From Paracoccaceae bacterium (GTDB taxonomy: Bacteria; Pseudomonadota; Alphaproteobacteria; Rhodobacterales; Rhodobacteraceae), in contig JANSYL010000004.1 of NCBI GenBank assembly GCA_024742455.1, positions 124,001 to 188,000 of the forward strand: a stretch of 64,000 bases of DNA, in the 5' to 3' direction. The notes below the pieces were generated by a model. That model saw only the letters and a list, made by a program, of their open reading frames with translations. It did no database searches and was not told the DNA's origin. Positions within the stretch are counted from its first letter, which is position 1; every line of letters begins with the position of its first letter. Below are positions 1 to 8,904 of the stretch, in pieces. Both the position numbers and the translations under genes were made by a program.

Positions 1-173
1 ACGAAACGGTGGTGTTTTCCTGGATCCTCTGGCCCGACAAGGCCACGTCCGAGGCCTGCATGGCCAGCATGGGAACCGACCCCGACTGGCAGACCATCGC
101 CGAAATGGCCTTTGACGGCAAACGCATGATCTTCGGCGATTTCGAACCTGTGGTTATGGAAAGGCGGGGCTGA
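1..173 (+). CDS. DUF1428 (YbaA-like) protein, C-terminal fragment
   Basis: This is the last 57 codons of a gene that begins before the window and ends with TGA at 171-173. The visible protein contains VVFSWILWPDK and, near the end, FDGKRMIFGDFEPVV. These match the conserved C-terminal half of the DUF1428/YbaA family, in which 'FDGKRMIYGGFE' is nearly invariant. The family consists of small ferredoxin-like alpha/beta-barrel proteins of about 115-120 residues, often annotated as RNA-signal-recognition-like, with no established reaction. The next gene on the same strand starts 86 bases later. The family call is firm; the function is unknown. Confidence 0.8.
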   Translation, partial: ETVVFSWILWPDKATSEACMASMGTDPDWQTIAEMAFDGKRMIFGDFEPVVMERRG

Positions 174-259
174 CGCACCCGCGCCGCCGCGCCCTTTGCC
201 TATCGCATCCCGGTTGCCCAGACCGTAAGATGCGCCCGGCATAACCGAGGATGCAGGGC

Positions 260-568
260 ATGGACCGCAACGACGACGAGAAACTCGATGGCCGATTGAA
301 CGGCGACCAACCCGATGCCGAGACCGAAGGCTCGGTCTGGATGCGGCTGCTCTACGTGATCCTTATCGCGATGATGCTCTATGTCGCTTCGACCATCCTG
401 ACCTTCATCACCGTGATCCAGTTCATCATCATGGCGGTGAACAAGGGCGAGAAAAACGCCCGCCTCGCCGATTTCGGCACCGACCTGGGCATCTGGATCG
501 CCAAGGCCGCCCGCTACCAGGCGGCAGCGTCCGAGGTGAAACCCTGGCCCTGGACGGAGCTGGATTGA
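260..568 (+). CDS. DUF4389 domain membrane protein
   Basis: This predicted protein of 102 residues has a charged, soluble N-terminus, one long hydrophobic segment (around residues 30-62, from LLYVILIAMMLYV to FIIMAV), then a cytoplasmic tail ending in PWPWTELD. This is the layout of the DUF4389 family, small inner-membrane proteins of unknown function common in Proteobacteria. I chose the ATG at 260 because a GAGG sits at a workable distance before it. The in-frame ATG at 251 directly abuts that GAGG and would add three residues. The stop lies 21 bases from the stop of the convergent peptidase gene, with no obvious terminator between them. Confidence 0.75.
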   Translation: MDRNDDEKLDGRLNGDQPDAETEGSVWMRLLYVILIAMMLYVASTILTFITVIQFIIMAVNKGEKNARLADFGTDLGIWIAKAARYQAAASEVKPWPWTELD

Positions 569-589
569 ACGCCAGCCCCCAATGGTGCA

Positions 590-2413
590 CTACCCCATCG
601 CCTCCAGCTCGTCGATGAACCCCTCGATCATGCCCAGCCCCTTGTCCCAGAAGGCAGGGTCAGAGGCGTCGAGGCCGAAGGGGGCCAGAAGCTCCTTGTG
701 GTGTTTCGACCCGCCCGCTTTCAGCATGTCGAAGTATTTTTCCTCGAAACCCGGAGTGCCTTCCTCGTAGACGGCGTATAGCGCGTTCACCAACCCGTCG
801 CCGAAGGCATAGGCATAGACGTAGAAGGGCGAATGGACGAAATGCGGGATATAGGCCCAGAAGGTCTCGTAGCCGTCCATGAAATTGAACACCGGTCCGA
901 GGCTTTCGGCCTGCACGCTCATCCACAACGCGTTGATGTCGTCGGGGGTCAGCTCGCCGCCCTTGCGCGCGTCGTGCAGCTTGCATTCGAAATCGTAGAA
1001 CGCGATCTGCCGGATCACCGTGTTGATCATGTCCTCGACCTTGCCCGCCAGCATCACCTTGCGGGTGGCGTCGTCCTTCGCTTCCGACAGCATCTTGCGG
1101 AAGGTCAGCATTTCCCCGAACACGCTCGCCGTCTCCGCCAGCGTCAGGGGCGTCGATGACAACAGCTCCCCCTGGCCCGCCGCCAGCCGCTGATGCACGC
1201 CGTGGCCCAGCTCATGCGCCAGGGTCATCACGTCGCGCGGTTTGCCCAAGTAGTTCAGCATCACGTAAGGGTGCACATCGGCAACCGTCGGGTGGGCGAA
1301 GGCACCGGGGGCCTTGCCTTCCTTCACGCCGGCATCGATCCAGCCATCGGTAAAGAACGGCTCGGCCAGCTCGGCCATGCGGGGGTCGAACTCGGCATAG
1401 GCCTCAGTCACCAGCTTGCGCGCGGCGTCCCACCTCACCAGCCGGTCATCCTCCATCGGCAGGGGGGCGTTGCGGTCCCAGACCTCCAGCGTGTCCAGCC
1501 CCAGCCATTTCGCTTTCAGCGCATAATACCGGTGCGACAGGCGGGGGTAGGCGGCGACCACCGCGTTTCGCAGCGCCTCCACCACTTCCGGCTCCACATG
1601 GTTCGACAGGTGGCGGCTTGTCTGCGGCGTTGGCAGCCCGCGCCAGCGGTCGGTGATGTCCTTGTCCTTGGCCAGCGTGTTGTGGACCCGCGCGAACAGC
1701 GGCAGGCGACCCGCGAAGGTGGCCGCCAGCGCCCGCGCCCCCGCCTCGCGCGTGGCGCGGTTCTGGTCGGTCAGCGTGTTGAGCGTCGCCTCGATGCCCA
1801 GCCTTTCACCCTCGACCTCGAATTCCAGCCCCGCGATGGTTTCATCGAACAGCTTGTTCCATGCGCTCGCCCCCACGACCGACTGATCATGCAGGAATTT
1901 TTCAAGCTCGTCGGACAGCTGATAGGGCTTCATCGCCCGCATCCGGTCGAACACCGGCTTGTAGCGGCCCAGCGCCGGATCGGCCGCCATCAGCGCGTCA
2001 TAGGCGGCATCCTCAATCCGGTTGAACTCGAGGCTGAAAAACACCAGCGGCGTGGTGAAGCGGGTGATCCTGTCCTGGCAGTCGGACATGAATTTCGCCC
2101 GCGCCGCATCGGTCGTCTTCTGGTAATACCGCAGCCCCGCAAAGGACATGATCCGCCCTGCGACCGTGTCGATCTTTTCGTAGGCGGTCACGCAGGCCAG
2201 CATCCCGGCGGCGTCCAGCGTGGCCAGCTTGCCCTCGTAGGTCGCGGCGAAATCGGCGCAGGCCTGTTCCAGCCAATCAAGGTCTTTTTCCAGTTCCGGC
2301 GCGTCCGGCGACGGGTAAAGATCGCTCAGGTCCCAGTCGGGCAATTGCCCCAATGGCTGCCCCCCGGCCTCGGTGGCGGCATCATGGGCAAGGCGGGACA
2401 GGGGAAGGGTCAT
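590..2413 (-). CDS. pepF: M3 family oligoendopeptidase (PepF type)
   Basis: This is a cytoplasmic zinc metallopeptidase of 607 residues that degrades short peptides. The HELGH zinc motif sits at residues 400-404 and is followed about 25 residues later by the ETASVFGE segment, which supplies the third metal ligand in M3 peptidases. The N-terminal third is the helical domain usual in PepF-type enzymes, and the length is normal for the PepF/M3B subfamily. Two ATGs lie side by side at 2416 and 2413. The second was chosen because an AGGAG lies 6 bases before it. An upstream in-frame extension to 2626 is rich in Arg/Pro/Gly and looks non-coding. The gene is divergent from the TSUP permease, with a 218-base G+C-rich gap between them. 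Confidence 0.93.
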   Translation of the reverse strand: MTLPLSRLAHDAATEAGGQPLGQLPDWDLSDLYPSPDAPELEKDLDWLEQACADFAATYEGKLATLDAAGMLACVTAYEKIDTVAGRIMSFAGLRYYQKTTDAARAKFMSDCQDRITRFTTPLVFFSLEFNRIEDAAYDALMAADPALGRYKPVFDRMRAMKPYQLSDELEKFLHDQSVVGASAWNKLFDETIAGLEFEVEGERLGIEATLNTLTDQNRATREAGARALAATFAGRLPLFARVHNTLAKDKDITDRWRGLPTPQTSRHLSNHVEPEVVEALRNAVVAAYPRLSHRYYALKAKWLGLDTLEVWDRNAPLPMEDDRLVRWDAARKLVTEAYAEFDPRMAELAEPFFTDGWIDAGVKEGKAPGAFAHPTVADVHPYVMLNYLGKPRDVMTLAHELGHGVHQRLAAGQGELLSSTPLTLAETASVFGEMLTFRKMLSEAKDDATRKVMLAGKVEDMINTVIRQIAFYDFECKLHDARKGGELTPDDINALWMSVQAESLGPVFNFMDGYETFWAYIPHFVHSPFYVYAYAFGDGLVNALYAVYEEGTPGFEEKYFDMLKAGGSKHHKELLAPFGLDASDPAFWDKGLGMIEGFIDELEAMG

Positions 2414-2631
2414 CATCGGCTCCTGATCGGGGGTCGGACTGTTCCCCTGACATAGGGCCTTTCCCGCCCCGGTCTCAAGGTCGTCTCGGGACCGGTGCCG
2501 CGCCCCGCGCCCCCGCGGCGTTGCGTGCCTGCCGCTGTTCCGATCCGTCGCAGGGGGGCGGGCACCTGCGCCGCTGGTATCCGTCGGCGCCGCGCGATAC
2601 ATCTGAGCCATAGCCGGGGACCGCATCCGCC

Positions 2632-3558
2632 ATGCAAATCTACCTGCCCATCGCCGAGGTCAGCGTGAACGCGTTTCTGCTGCTCGGCCTTGGCGGGCTT
2701 GTGGGCGTGCTGTCGGGCATGTTCGGCGTTGGCGGCGGGTTCCTGATGACGCCCCTGCTGTTCTTCATCGGCATTCCCCCGGCGGTGGCCGTCGCGACCG
2801 AGGCGAACCAGATCGTCGCCTCGTCCTTTTCAGGGGTGCTGGCGCATCTCAGGCGCAAGACGGTCGACCTGAAAATGGGCACGGTCCTGATGCTGGGCGG
2901 GCTTGTGGGCGCGGCGGCAGGGGTGCAGGTCTTCGCGCTTCTGACTGAACTGGGGCAGGTCGATCTGCTGGTCCGGCTTTGCTATGTCGTCTTTCTCGGC
3001 ATCATCGGCATGCTGATGTTTTTCGAAAGCCTGCGTGCGATCCGCCGGGCGCGCAGCCCCGATGCCGCCCTGCCGCCGAAACGCCGCGGGCGGGGCTGGC
3101 TGCAGAAACTGCCCTTCAAGATGCGGTTCCGAACCTCGGGTCTTTACATCTCGGTGATCCCGCCCCTGGCCGTCGGGGTTTTCGTGGGCCTGCTGGCCGC
3201 GATCATGGGGGTGGGGGGTGGCTTCATCATGGTGCCCGCAATGATCTACCTTCTGGGCATGCCCACCAAGGTGGTCGTCGGCACATCGCTGTTCCAGATC
3301 ATCTTCGTCACCGGTTTCGCCACGCTGATGCATGCGGTCACGAATTACACCGTCGACATGGTGCTGGCGGTTCTGCTGCTGATCGGCGGGGTGATCGGGG
3401 CACAGATCGGCACACGGATCGGCGTCAAGATGAAGGCCGAACAGCTGCGCATCCTGCTGGCGTTGATGGTGCTGGCGGTCTGCGGGCGGCTGGCGCTGGA
3501 CCTTTTGCTGGAACCGGCCGAGCTCTATTCCATCGGCACGGCGAGGGCGGGGCATTGA
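2632..3558 (+). CDS. TSUP family sulfite exporter TauE/SafE-like permease
   Basis: This is a 308-residue integral inner-membrane protein. The TSUP signature appears twice, as expected from the internal duplication of the family: GVLSGMFGVGGGF near residues 25-37 and LLAAIMGVGGGF near residue 195. Several long hydrophobic segments follow each copy. Members export or import sulfite, sulfoacetate or related sulfur anions and other organic anions, so the substrate cannot be named here. Its stop codon overlaps the start of the next gene by 4 bases, so the two are translationally coupled. This TSUP/TIGR02186 pairing recurs in alphaproteobacteria. Confidence 0.9.
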   Translation: MQIYLPIAEVSVNAFLLLGLGGLVGVLSGMFGVGGGFLMTPLLFFIGIPPAVAVATEANQIVASSFSGVLAHLRRKTVDLKMGTVLMLGGLVGAAAGVQVFALLTELGQVDLLVRLCYVVFLGIIGMLMFFESLRAIRRARSPDAALPPKRRGRGWLQKLPFKMRFRTSGLYISVIPPLAVGVFVGLLAAIMGVGGGFIMVPAMIYLLGMPTKVVVGTSLFQIIFVTGFATLMHAVTNYTVDMVLAVLLLIGGVIGAQIGTRIGVKMKAEQLRILLALMVLAVCGRLALDLLLEPAELYSIGTARAGH

Positions 3559-4313
3559 GGGCGCTTCTGGCATCGCTCCTCCTGCTGCTGCTGGCCGCAC
3601 CGGACGCCCGGGCCGAACGCGTGGTCGCGGGCCTCAGCCAGGAGGCGATTTCCATCACCACGAATTTCGATGGCTCCGAGATCCTGATCTTCGGCGCGGT
3701 CCGGCGCGAGGCGCCGCCGCCGGGGCAGGAGCCGCTGCAAGTCATCGTCACCGTCCAGGGGCCGCCGCGCCCGGTCACCGTGCGCCGCAAGGACCGCCGC
3801 TTCGGCATCTGGGTGAATACCGAGGCGGCCGAGGTCGATGCCGCGCCGACATTCTACGCGGTGTCGACATCGGCCGCGCTGGAGGATGTGTTGAGCGATA
3901 CCGCGGATCTGCGCCTTCGCGTCAGCATCCCGCGCGCGATCCGCGCGGTCGACACCGCCGTCACCGACCAGCGCGCCTTTACCGATGCGCTGATCCGGAT
4001 CCGGTCGGATGGCGCGCTTTACCAGCTGAACGAGGGGGCGGTGACGTTCCGGCAGCAAACCCTGTTCGACACCTCGATCCGGCTGCCCGCCAATCTGGTG
4101 GAAGGCGATTACCGGGCGCGCATCCTGCTGACGCGAGGGGGCGAGGTGGTGGATGTGTTCGAGCAGACCCTGCCGGTGCGCAAGGTCGGGCTGGAGCGGA
4201 TCATCTACACGCTGGCCCATGAACGCCCGCTGATCTACGGCATCCTGTCGCTGGTCATCGCGATTGTCGCGGGCTGGGGGGCCTCGGCCATCTTCCGTTA
4301 CATCCGCACCTAG
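3555..4313 (+). CDS. TIGR02186 family periplasm-facing membrane protein
   Basis: This 252-residue protein starts at a TTG (3555) that overlaps the TGA of the TSUP gene. The reading frame has no better start, and the TTG immediately precedes a signal peptide (LLASLLLLLLAAPDARA). The mature part is a beta-rich exported domain with the segment ERVVAGLSQEAISITTNFDG, typical of TIGR02186. A single C-terminal transmembrane helix (ILSLVIAIVAGWGASAIF) ends in a short charged tail. The family is a conserved alphaproteobacterial protein of unknown function that is regularly encoded next to TSUP permeases. A role as an accessory subunit of that transporter is an inference from linkage. Confidence 0.82.
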   Translation: MRALLASLLLLLLAAPDARAERVVAGLSQEAISITTNFDGSEILIFGAVRREAPPPGQEPLQVIVTVQGPPRPVTVRRKDRRFGIWVNTEAAEVDAAPTFYAVSTSAALEDVLSDTADLRLRVSIPRAIRAVDTAVTDQRAFTDALIRIRSDGALYQLNEGAVTFRQQTLFDTSIRLPANLVEGDYRARILLTRGGEVVDVFEQTLPVRKVGLERIIYTLAHERPLIYGILSLVIAIVAGWGASAIFRYIRT

Positions 4314-4394
4314 GGCGGGTTCCGCGCCGCGCGGGCGCGCGGTGCGGGTCTGCCCGGGCTTGGCAGCGGCGCGATCCGGGGCAGGTGCCGGGTT

Positions 4395-4419
4395 GAGGTA
4401 TTTGGAAAGCAAAGAGGGG
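4395..4419 (+). repeat. Dispersed GTATTT...AAGG motif, copy A
   Basis: The 25-base segment starting GAGGTATTTGGAAAGC and ending AGAGGGG lies between two convergent genes. It resembles three other sites in the window (23477-23500, 34393-34416, 59995-60019) that share GTATTT, then an AAG-rich tail ending in several G residues. It is probably a copy of a short repeat that recurs between genes in Rhodobacteraceae. Confidence 0.45.
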
Positions 4420-4434
4420 CAGGGGCGACGGGGG

Positions 4435-5166
4435 TCAGCCGCGCCCGACATAGGGCATGTCGGTGGCCATGATCGTCTGGAACAGGGTGTTGGCCTCGGG
4501 TGGCAGGCTGGCCATGGCAAGGACGGCATCTGCCACGTGGGACACATCGAACATCGGCGGCGGGGCCTCGCCCCTTGCGCGGGCCTGGGCCGCAACTTCG
4601 CGCAGCAGGTCGGTTTCGGTATTGCCGATATCGATCTGCCCGCAGGCGATGCCATAAGGGCGGCCATCCAGCGCGATCTGTTTCGTCAGACCCGTCACCC
4701 CGTGCTTGCTGGCCGTGTAAGGCGCGGCACCGGGGCGGGGGCTGTGGGCCGAGACCGAGCCGTTATTGATGATCCGCCCGCCCTGCGGGACCTGCTGGCG
4801 CATGATGCGGAACGCCATCCGCGCGCACAGAAACATCGCCGTCAGGTTCACGTCGATGGCGCGGCGCCAATCCGCGATGGGTATTTCGTCGATGGGCGCG
4901 GCCTGGGTGAAGATGCCCGCATTGTTGAACACTGCATCCAGCCGCCCCTGCGCCTCGGCGAAATCGTGAAAGGCGACCTGCACGGCATCGGCATCGGTAA
5001 CATCGCAGGGCAGCGGCACGGCGCGGGTGCCGAAAGGGGCGGCGATCTGTTCCAGCAGCGCCTGGCGGCGGGCGACGAGGCCCACACACCATCCGGTCTG
5101 CAGGAACCGTTCGGCCACGGCCCGGCCGATCCCGGCGCTGGCCCCGGTGACGATGATGGTTTTCAT
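4435..5166 (-). CDS. SDR family NAD(P)-dependent oxidoreductase
   Basis: This is a 243-residue classical short-chain dehydrogenase. The cofactor motif TGASAGIG is at residues 7-14, the NNAG motif follows the fourth strand, and the catalytic set is seen as S in NGSVSAHS with Y and K in YTASKHG. The substrate is not predictable. The start ATG at 5166 overlaps the TGA of the upstream helicase gene (ATGA) and has a strong AAGGAGGAG site in the helicase coding sequence, so the two form a coupled unit. A further upstream in-frame extension would run through the helicase coding region and is not credible. Confidence 0.9.
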   Translation of the reverse strand: MKTIIVTGASAGIGRAVAERFLQTGWCVGLVARRQALLEQIAAPFGTRAVPLPCDVTDADAVQVAFHDFAEAQGRLDAVFNNAGIFTQAAPIDEIPIADWRRAIDVNLTAMFLCARMAFRIMRQQVPQGGRIINNGSVSAHSPRPGAAPYTASKHGVTGLTKQIALDGRPYGIACGQIDIGNTETDLLREVAAQARARGEAPPPMFDVSHVADAVLAMASLPPEANTLFQTIMATDMPYVGRG

Positions 5167-6707
5167 GACGCTCCTCCTTCTTCGGCGCCGTCGCCGGTCA
5201 GGTCCAGTTTCGGCGCAGGCGCGGGCAGGTCGGCGATGCCGAGCGGGGTTTTCGGCATCGACAGCCGGTAGCGCGTGACCCAGATCAGCCGTTCCTCGGC
5301 CCGGGTGATCGCCACATAGGCCAGCCGTTTCCAAAGCGCCTGTCCCGCCTCGTCCCTGTTCGACCGGGCGGCGGCGTAGAGATCGGGGGCAAAGACCTGC
5401 ACCTCGGGCCATTGTGACCCTTGCGCCTTGTGGATCGTCACCGCCGCCCCGTGCAGGAAGGCCACCCCCATATGGGCAGCGAAGGGGATGAACGGGTCGT
5501 CCTCGTCGGGTTTCTCGATCTTGACGATCGAGGCCGCCGACAGGCGCGGCGCATCGGCACCCATCACATGCAGCCGGGAAAACCCCGGTTTCGTGCCGGG
5601 GCCGAGGTAAATGACCGGCGCCCCCTTGATGAAGCCGCGCGCCTCCAGGTCGATGCGCCGCTTGCGGTGTTTCAGCGGCAACTCGATCCCGTCGCAGATC
5701 AGCGGCTCGCCCGCCAGAAGTTCATCCTCCGGTGCTCCATGGGCGGCGCGGAAGGCGGTGATCAGGCGGATGCGCGTGGCGTTGCGCCAGACCAGCACGG
5801 GGCTGCGCGCCATCAGGTCGACATCGGCGCGCGGCGCGATCACCACCCGGTCATCGGCCTGCGCGGCCTCCTCGACCATCCGTTCGAACCGCTCGAAACT
5901 TAAGGCGGGGTCGCCCAGCGCATGGGCCAGGTCGAGGATCGGGTTGCCCGCATCCTGCCGGAAGATGCGGTTGAGATGCAGGTGGTTGTCGCCCTTGATC
6001 CTGTCGAACACCATCTTGCCCGACTGTCCCACGGGGGCCAGCTGCGCAGGATCGCCGAACAGGATCAGGGTCGGAAAGATCTCGCGCAGGTCGTTGAACT
6101 GGCGGTCATCCAGCATCGAGCTTTCATCGACCATCCCGATATCCAGACCATCCTCGCGTCGTTTCCACCCGGTGATGAAATCCGAACCGCGCAGCCCCGC
6201 GGCGGCCAGCGCGGCGGGTACGGATTTGTGGGTGTCATAGACGGTTTTCGCCCGGTCCAGCGCCGCATCGGTCAAGGCCTCGATCGCGGGGCGCGGGCCG
6301 TTGCCCGCCAGCCATTCGGCGACCTTTTCGAATTCCGGGTCATAGACGGGTGTGTAGAGGATGCGATGGATCGTGGTCGCGGGCACCCCGCGCCCCCTGA
6401 GAACCGAGGCCGCCTTGTTCGTAGGCGCCAGCACCGCCACCGTCCGCCGCTCGCGCCGCCGCCGCCCTTCCCAGTCGCCCGAGATCAGTTCCACGCCAGC
6501 GCCCTCCAGCGCCCGCACCAGTTCGGCCAGAAGCAGCGTCTTGCCCGATCCCGCCTTGCCGGTGATCGCGATCACGCGGTTCGGCCCGTCCCTGGGCGGG
6601 GTCAGGCGGTCATTGTCCAGATCGACCCCCACCTCGGCCAGGACCTGGGTGATGCGGTCATGGGCCTCGGCCTGGTCGTCGGAAAAGGCGGGTGCGGGCG
6701 CGGTCAT
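5163..6707 (-). CDS. RecD-like AAA ATPase / ATP-dependent DNA helicase
   Basis: This 514-residue protein has a superfamily-1 helicase layout. Walker A (GKAGSGKT) is at residues 50-57, motif Ia is APTNKAASVLRGRG, Walker B is MVDESSM, GDPAQLAPVG is motif III, and the C-terminal UvrD/RecD-type motif is VTIHKAQGSQWPEV. It lacks RecB or RecC partners in the neighbourhood, so it is a stand-alone RecD-like enzyme that probably unwinds DNA with 5'-3' polarity. The protein is shorter than RecD2 (usually above 700 residues). It is the first gene of a two-gene overlap with the SDR gene; nothing else links their functions. Confidence 0.85.
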   Translation of the reverse strand: MTAPAPAFSDDQAEAHDRITQVLAEVGVDLDNDRLTPPRDGPNRVIAITGKAGSGKTLLLAELVRALEGAGVELISGDWEGRRRRERRTVAVLAPTNKAASVLRGRGVPATTIHRILYTPVYDPEFEKVAEWLAGNGPRPAIEALTDAALDRAKTVYDTHKSVPAALAAAGLRGSDFITGWKRREDGLDIGMVDESSMLDDRQFNDLREIFPTLILFGDPAQLAPVGQSGKMVFDRIKGDNHLHLNRIFRQDAGNPILDLAHALGDPALSFERFERMVEEAAQADDRVVIAPRADVDLMARSPVLVWRNATRIRLITAFRAAHGAPEDELLAGEPLICDGIELPLKHRKRRIDLEARGFIKGAPVIYLGPGTKPGFSRLHVMGADAPRLSAASIVKIEKPDEDDPFIPFAAHMGVAFLHGAAVTIHKAQGSQWPEVQVFAPDLYAAARSNRDEAGQALWKRLAYVAITRAEERLIWVTRYRLSMPKTPLGIADLPAPAPKLDLTGDGAEEGGAS

Positions 6708-6748
6708 GCCCGCACCTTATGCGCTGGGACCGGCGGGGACCACGGGGA

Positions 6749-7414
6749 TCAGCGGTTCAGGACGGCCCGCAACCGGGTGACCCCGGCCTGCGTTATCCCA
6801 TGGCCCGCGCCGGGGGTGATCTCCAGCCCCGCGTCGGCCCCCATCGCCCGGAACGCCGCCGCGCTTTCGCGCGCGCGTTTCAGCGGGATATGCGGGTCGG
6901 CCTCATGCACCGTGATCGTGACCGGCGTGCCGGTCAGGTCCCCGTCGTAGTCCAGCCGCTTGTCGGCAAAGCCGCGAAGCGCGTGATCGGGCGCGCCCCC
7001 GGCATCGGCGGTGCCCACCAGCCCCGCGGACAGGCCGAACACCCCGGCCAGCCCCGGGTTGCGCGCGCCATACTCCAGCGCCAGGCATCCGCCCTGGCTG
7101 AACCCGGCCACCGCGATCCGGTCGCGGGCAAGCCCCGCGTCTTCCAGCGCCGCGACCGCCGCCGCGACCGATGCCAGCCCTGCATCGAGAAACGGCTGCA
7201 TCTCGGCTATCGGCGCCAGGAACGAGGTCGGCCACCAGCTGTGGCCCGGTGCCTCGGGCGCCACGCAGGCCACATCCGGCAGGCCCAGGGCCTCGCCCAG
7301 GCCCAGGATATCCCGCGCCGACCCGCCGCGCCCATGCACCAGCACGAGCCCCATCCGGGCCTTGTCCGGGGCGGCCCCGCCAAAGCTCAGCGGGGCCTGC
7401 GATTGCGCCTGCAT
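6749..7414 (-). CDS. Alpha/beta hydrolase, phospholipase/carboxylesterase family (MhqD-like)
   Basis: This is a 221-residue serine hydrolase. The nucleophile elbow GFSQGG places Ser at residue 106, Asp173 lies in HEADPHIP, and His205 lies in GAGHGI, giving a complete triad. VLVHGRGGS provides the oxyanion hole. The start ATG shares one base with the stop of the upstream dioxygenase gene (TGATG), so the two are cotranslated. In Bacillus the mhqNOD operon pairs an esterase of this family (MhqD) with a ring-cleaving dioxygenase (MhqO) in quinone and hydroquinone detoxification. The same pair here suggests a similar role, but that is inference from context. Confidence 0.85.
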   Translation of the reverse strand: MQAQSQAPLSFGGAAPDKARMGLVLVHGRGGSARDILGLGEALGLPDVACVAPEAPGHSWWPTSFLAPIAEMQPFLDAGLASVAAAVAALEDAGLARDRIAVAGFSQGGCLALEYGARNPGLAGVFGLSAGLVGTADAGGAPDHALRGFADKRLDYDGDLTGTPVTITVHEADPHIPLKRARESAAAFRAMGADAGLEITPGAGHGITQAGVTRLRAVLNR

Positions 7415-8331
7415 CACGCCACCTTCAACGGCGGCAGGATCGCCTCGATCCGGTCGCGGTGCGCCTCGTATTTCTCGGGCAGCTTCAGCGCCTCGCCCAG
7501 GTGATCGACGTCCTCGTCCACGGCAAAGCCCGGCGGGTCGGTGGCGATCTCGAACAGCACGCCGCCCGGTTCGCGGAAATAGATCGCGTTGAAATACTGC
7601 CGGTCGATCACGGGGGTGACGGAATGCCCGGCACCGGCCACCGCCTCGCGCCATTCCAGCTGATCGGCGTCATCGGCCGCACGGAACGCCACGTGGTGGA
7701 TCGTGCCCGCGCCCGACCGCCCGATGGAGGCCGCGTCCGAGCGCATCACGTCGATAACGGTGCCGCGCGCCTCGCCCGGGGTCTTCAGCCGCAGGCGTTC
7801 GGTGCCGTCCACGACCTCGTGGCCCACCTCCTCATAGCCGAACACATCGGTCAGAAGCCGCGCGGTCGGCGCGATATCGGCCTCCCACAGGGTGACGGAA
7901 TGAAACCCGTCCAGCGCCTCCGCGCCGTCCCGGTCGGTCTCGATCAGTTCCACCGGCGCACCATCGGGGTCGCGCAGCGTGATCACCCGCTGCCCGAACC
8001 GTTCCACCGGTCCGTCGAAATCCACCGCATCCAGCGCCAGCTTCTCCATCAGCGCGTCGAACCCGCCCCTGGCCACGGCATAGCTGTAGGCGCTGGCCAT
8101 GCCCGGCCCCGCGCGCCCCGGGCCTGCATCGGCGAAGGGAAAGAAGGTCAGGATCGTGCCCGGGCTGCCGGTATGGTCTCCGTAATACAGGTGATAGGTG
8201 CCGGGATCGTCGAAATTGACGGTCTTCTTCACCAGCCGCTGCTTCAGCGTTTTCGTGTAGAAATCGACATTTTCCTGCGCCGGGCCTGAGATGGCCGTGA
8301 CGTGGTGAATGCCTTGGATCGAACGGGTCAT
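7414..8331 (-). CDS. VOC family ring-cleaving dioxygenase (MhqO-like)
   Basis: This 305-residue protein has two tandem vicinal-oxygen-chelate modules. Module one begins GIHHVTAISG (His9/His10 region). Module two contains TIHHVAFRA and ends with the metal-binding Glu in GGVLFEIATD. This is the arrangement of the MhqO/PcpA-like extradiol dioxygenases that open hydroquinone rings using Fe(II). It is the first gene of the pair with the esterase. The 135-base gap before it holds inverted repeats (8416-8449) that could be an operator. No regulator gene is adjacent. Confidence 0.88.
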   Translation of the reverse strand: MTRSIQGIHHVTAISGPAQENVDFYTKTLKQRLVKKTVNFDDPGTYHLYYGDHTGSPGTILTFFPFADAGPGRAGPGMASAYSYAVARGGFDALMEKLALDAVDFDGPVERFGQRVITLRDPDGAPVELIETDRDGAEALDGFHSVTLWEADIAPTARLLTDVFGYEEVGHEVVDGTERLRLKTPGEARGTVIDVMRSDAASIGRSGAGTIHHVAFRAADDADQLEWREAVAGAGHSVTPVIDRQYFNAIYFREPGGVLFEIATDPPGFAVDEDVDHLGEALKLPEKYEAHRDRIEAILPPLKVA

Positions 8332-8415
8332 CGTCGCCTCCTTGGGTCAGGTGTCGGGTCGGGTGTCCGGCGGGGGGCCGGGCTTGCCGGTCGATATGGC
8401 GCAGATCGGATGCTG

Positions 8416-8449
8416 CACAAATACACACATGCGAACGGGGTTTGTGTGT
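8416..8449. promoter_or_regulatory. Inverted repeats upstream of the dioxygenase-esterase operon
   Basis: Two nested repeats are present. CACAAA (8416-8421) pairs with TTTGTG (8441-8446), and ACACACA (8423-8429) pairs with TGTGTGT (8443-8449). They lie about 85-115 bases before the dioxygenase start, where an operator for a MarR- or LysR-type regulator would be expected. No convincing -35/-10 pair was found, so this is a candidate only. Confidence 0.35.
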
Positions 8450-8466
8450 GGCTGAACAGAACTTGG

Positions 8467-8904
8467 TCAGACGGCGGGCGTTGCCCCGCAGGCCTCGAAT
8501 TCCGCGATCGCCTCCGCCGCGCCGTCCAGCGGCACGGGCAGCGCATCGGTATCGGTGAATAAGGTGGCGAGGGTGTTGGTCTCCATCCCCAGGAAGACGT
8601 TGCCGAACCCGCTGTCGGTGACGATCAGGCTCAGCCGGTCATCCGAAAAGGTCTGCCGGTCGGTGGTGATCGTCATCGCCTCCCCGCCGGTGAAGGCGAT
8701 GCCGAACATCGTGGTCCCGGGCCACGGGGCCGCGCGGGTGGCGGTCAGGGTATAGAGGGGGATGGCCGGGTCATGGGTGATGGTGACGGTCTGGCCGGGG
8801 CGGTCCGAGATCAGCGCGCAGGCCCCGTCGATCAGGGTGACGTCCCAGGCGGTGGCATGGGCCGGCGCGGCGAGGAGAGCGAGGAGGAGGGGCAGGGTGC
8901 GCAT
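8467..8904 (-). CDS. Small exported hypothetical protein
   Basis: This 145-residue protein has a clear signal peptide (MRTLPLLLALLAAPAHA, cleavage after AHA). The mature domain is beta-rich with two cysteines, one near the start (GACALI) and one near the end (EACGA), which could form a periplasmic disulfide. The start ATG at 8904 was chosen because the signal peptide begins there; the longer upstream frame has no coding character. No family was recognised. It lies on the same strand as the dioxygenase operon, but the 135-base gap suggests a separate transcript. Confidence 0.6.
   Translation of the reverse strand: MRTLPLLLALLAAPAHATAWDVTLIDGACALISDRPGQTVTITHDPAIPLYTLTATRAAPWPGTTMFGIAFTGGEAMTITTDRQTFSDDRLSLIVTDSGFGNVFLGMETNTLATLFTDTDALPVPLDGAAEAIAEFEACGATPAV

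Noticed and set aside
1193-2455. Long open frame on the strand opposite the M3 peptidase gene (420 codons)
   Set aside because: It is rich in His, Arg and Gly and antisense to a clear gene. High G+C content creates such long shadow frames throughout the window.
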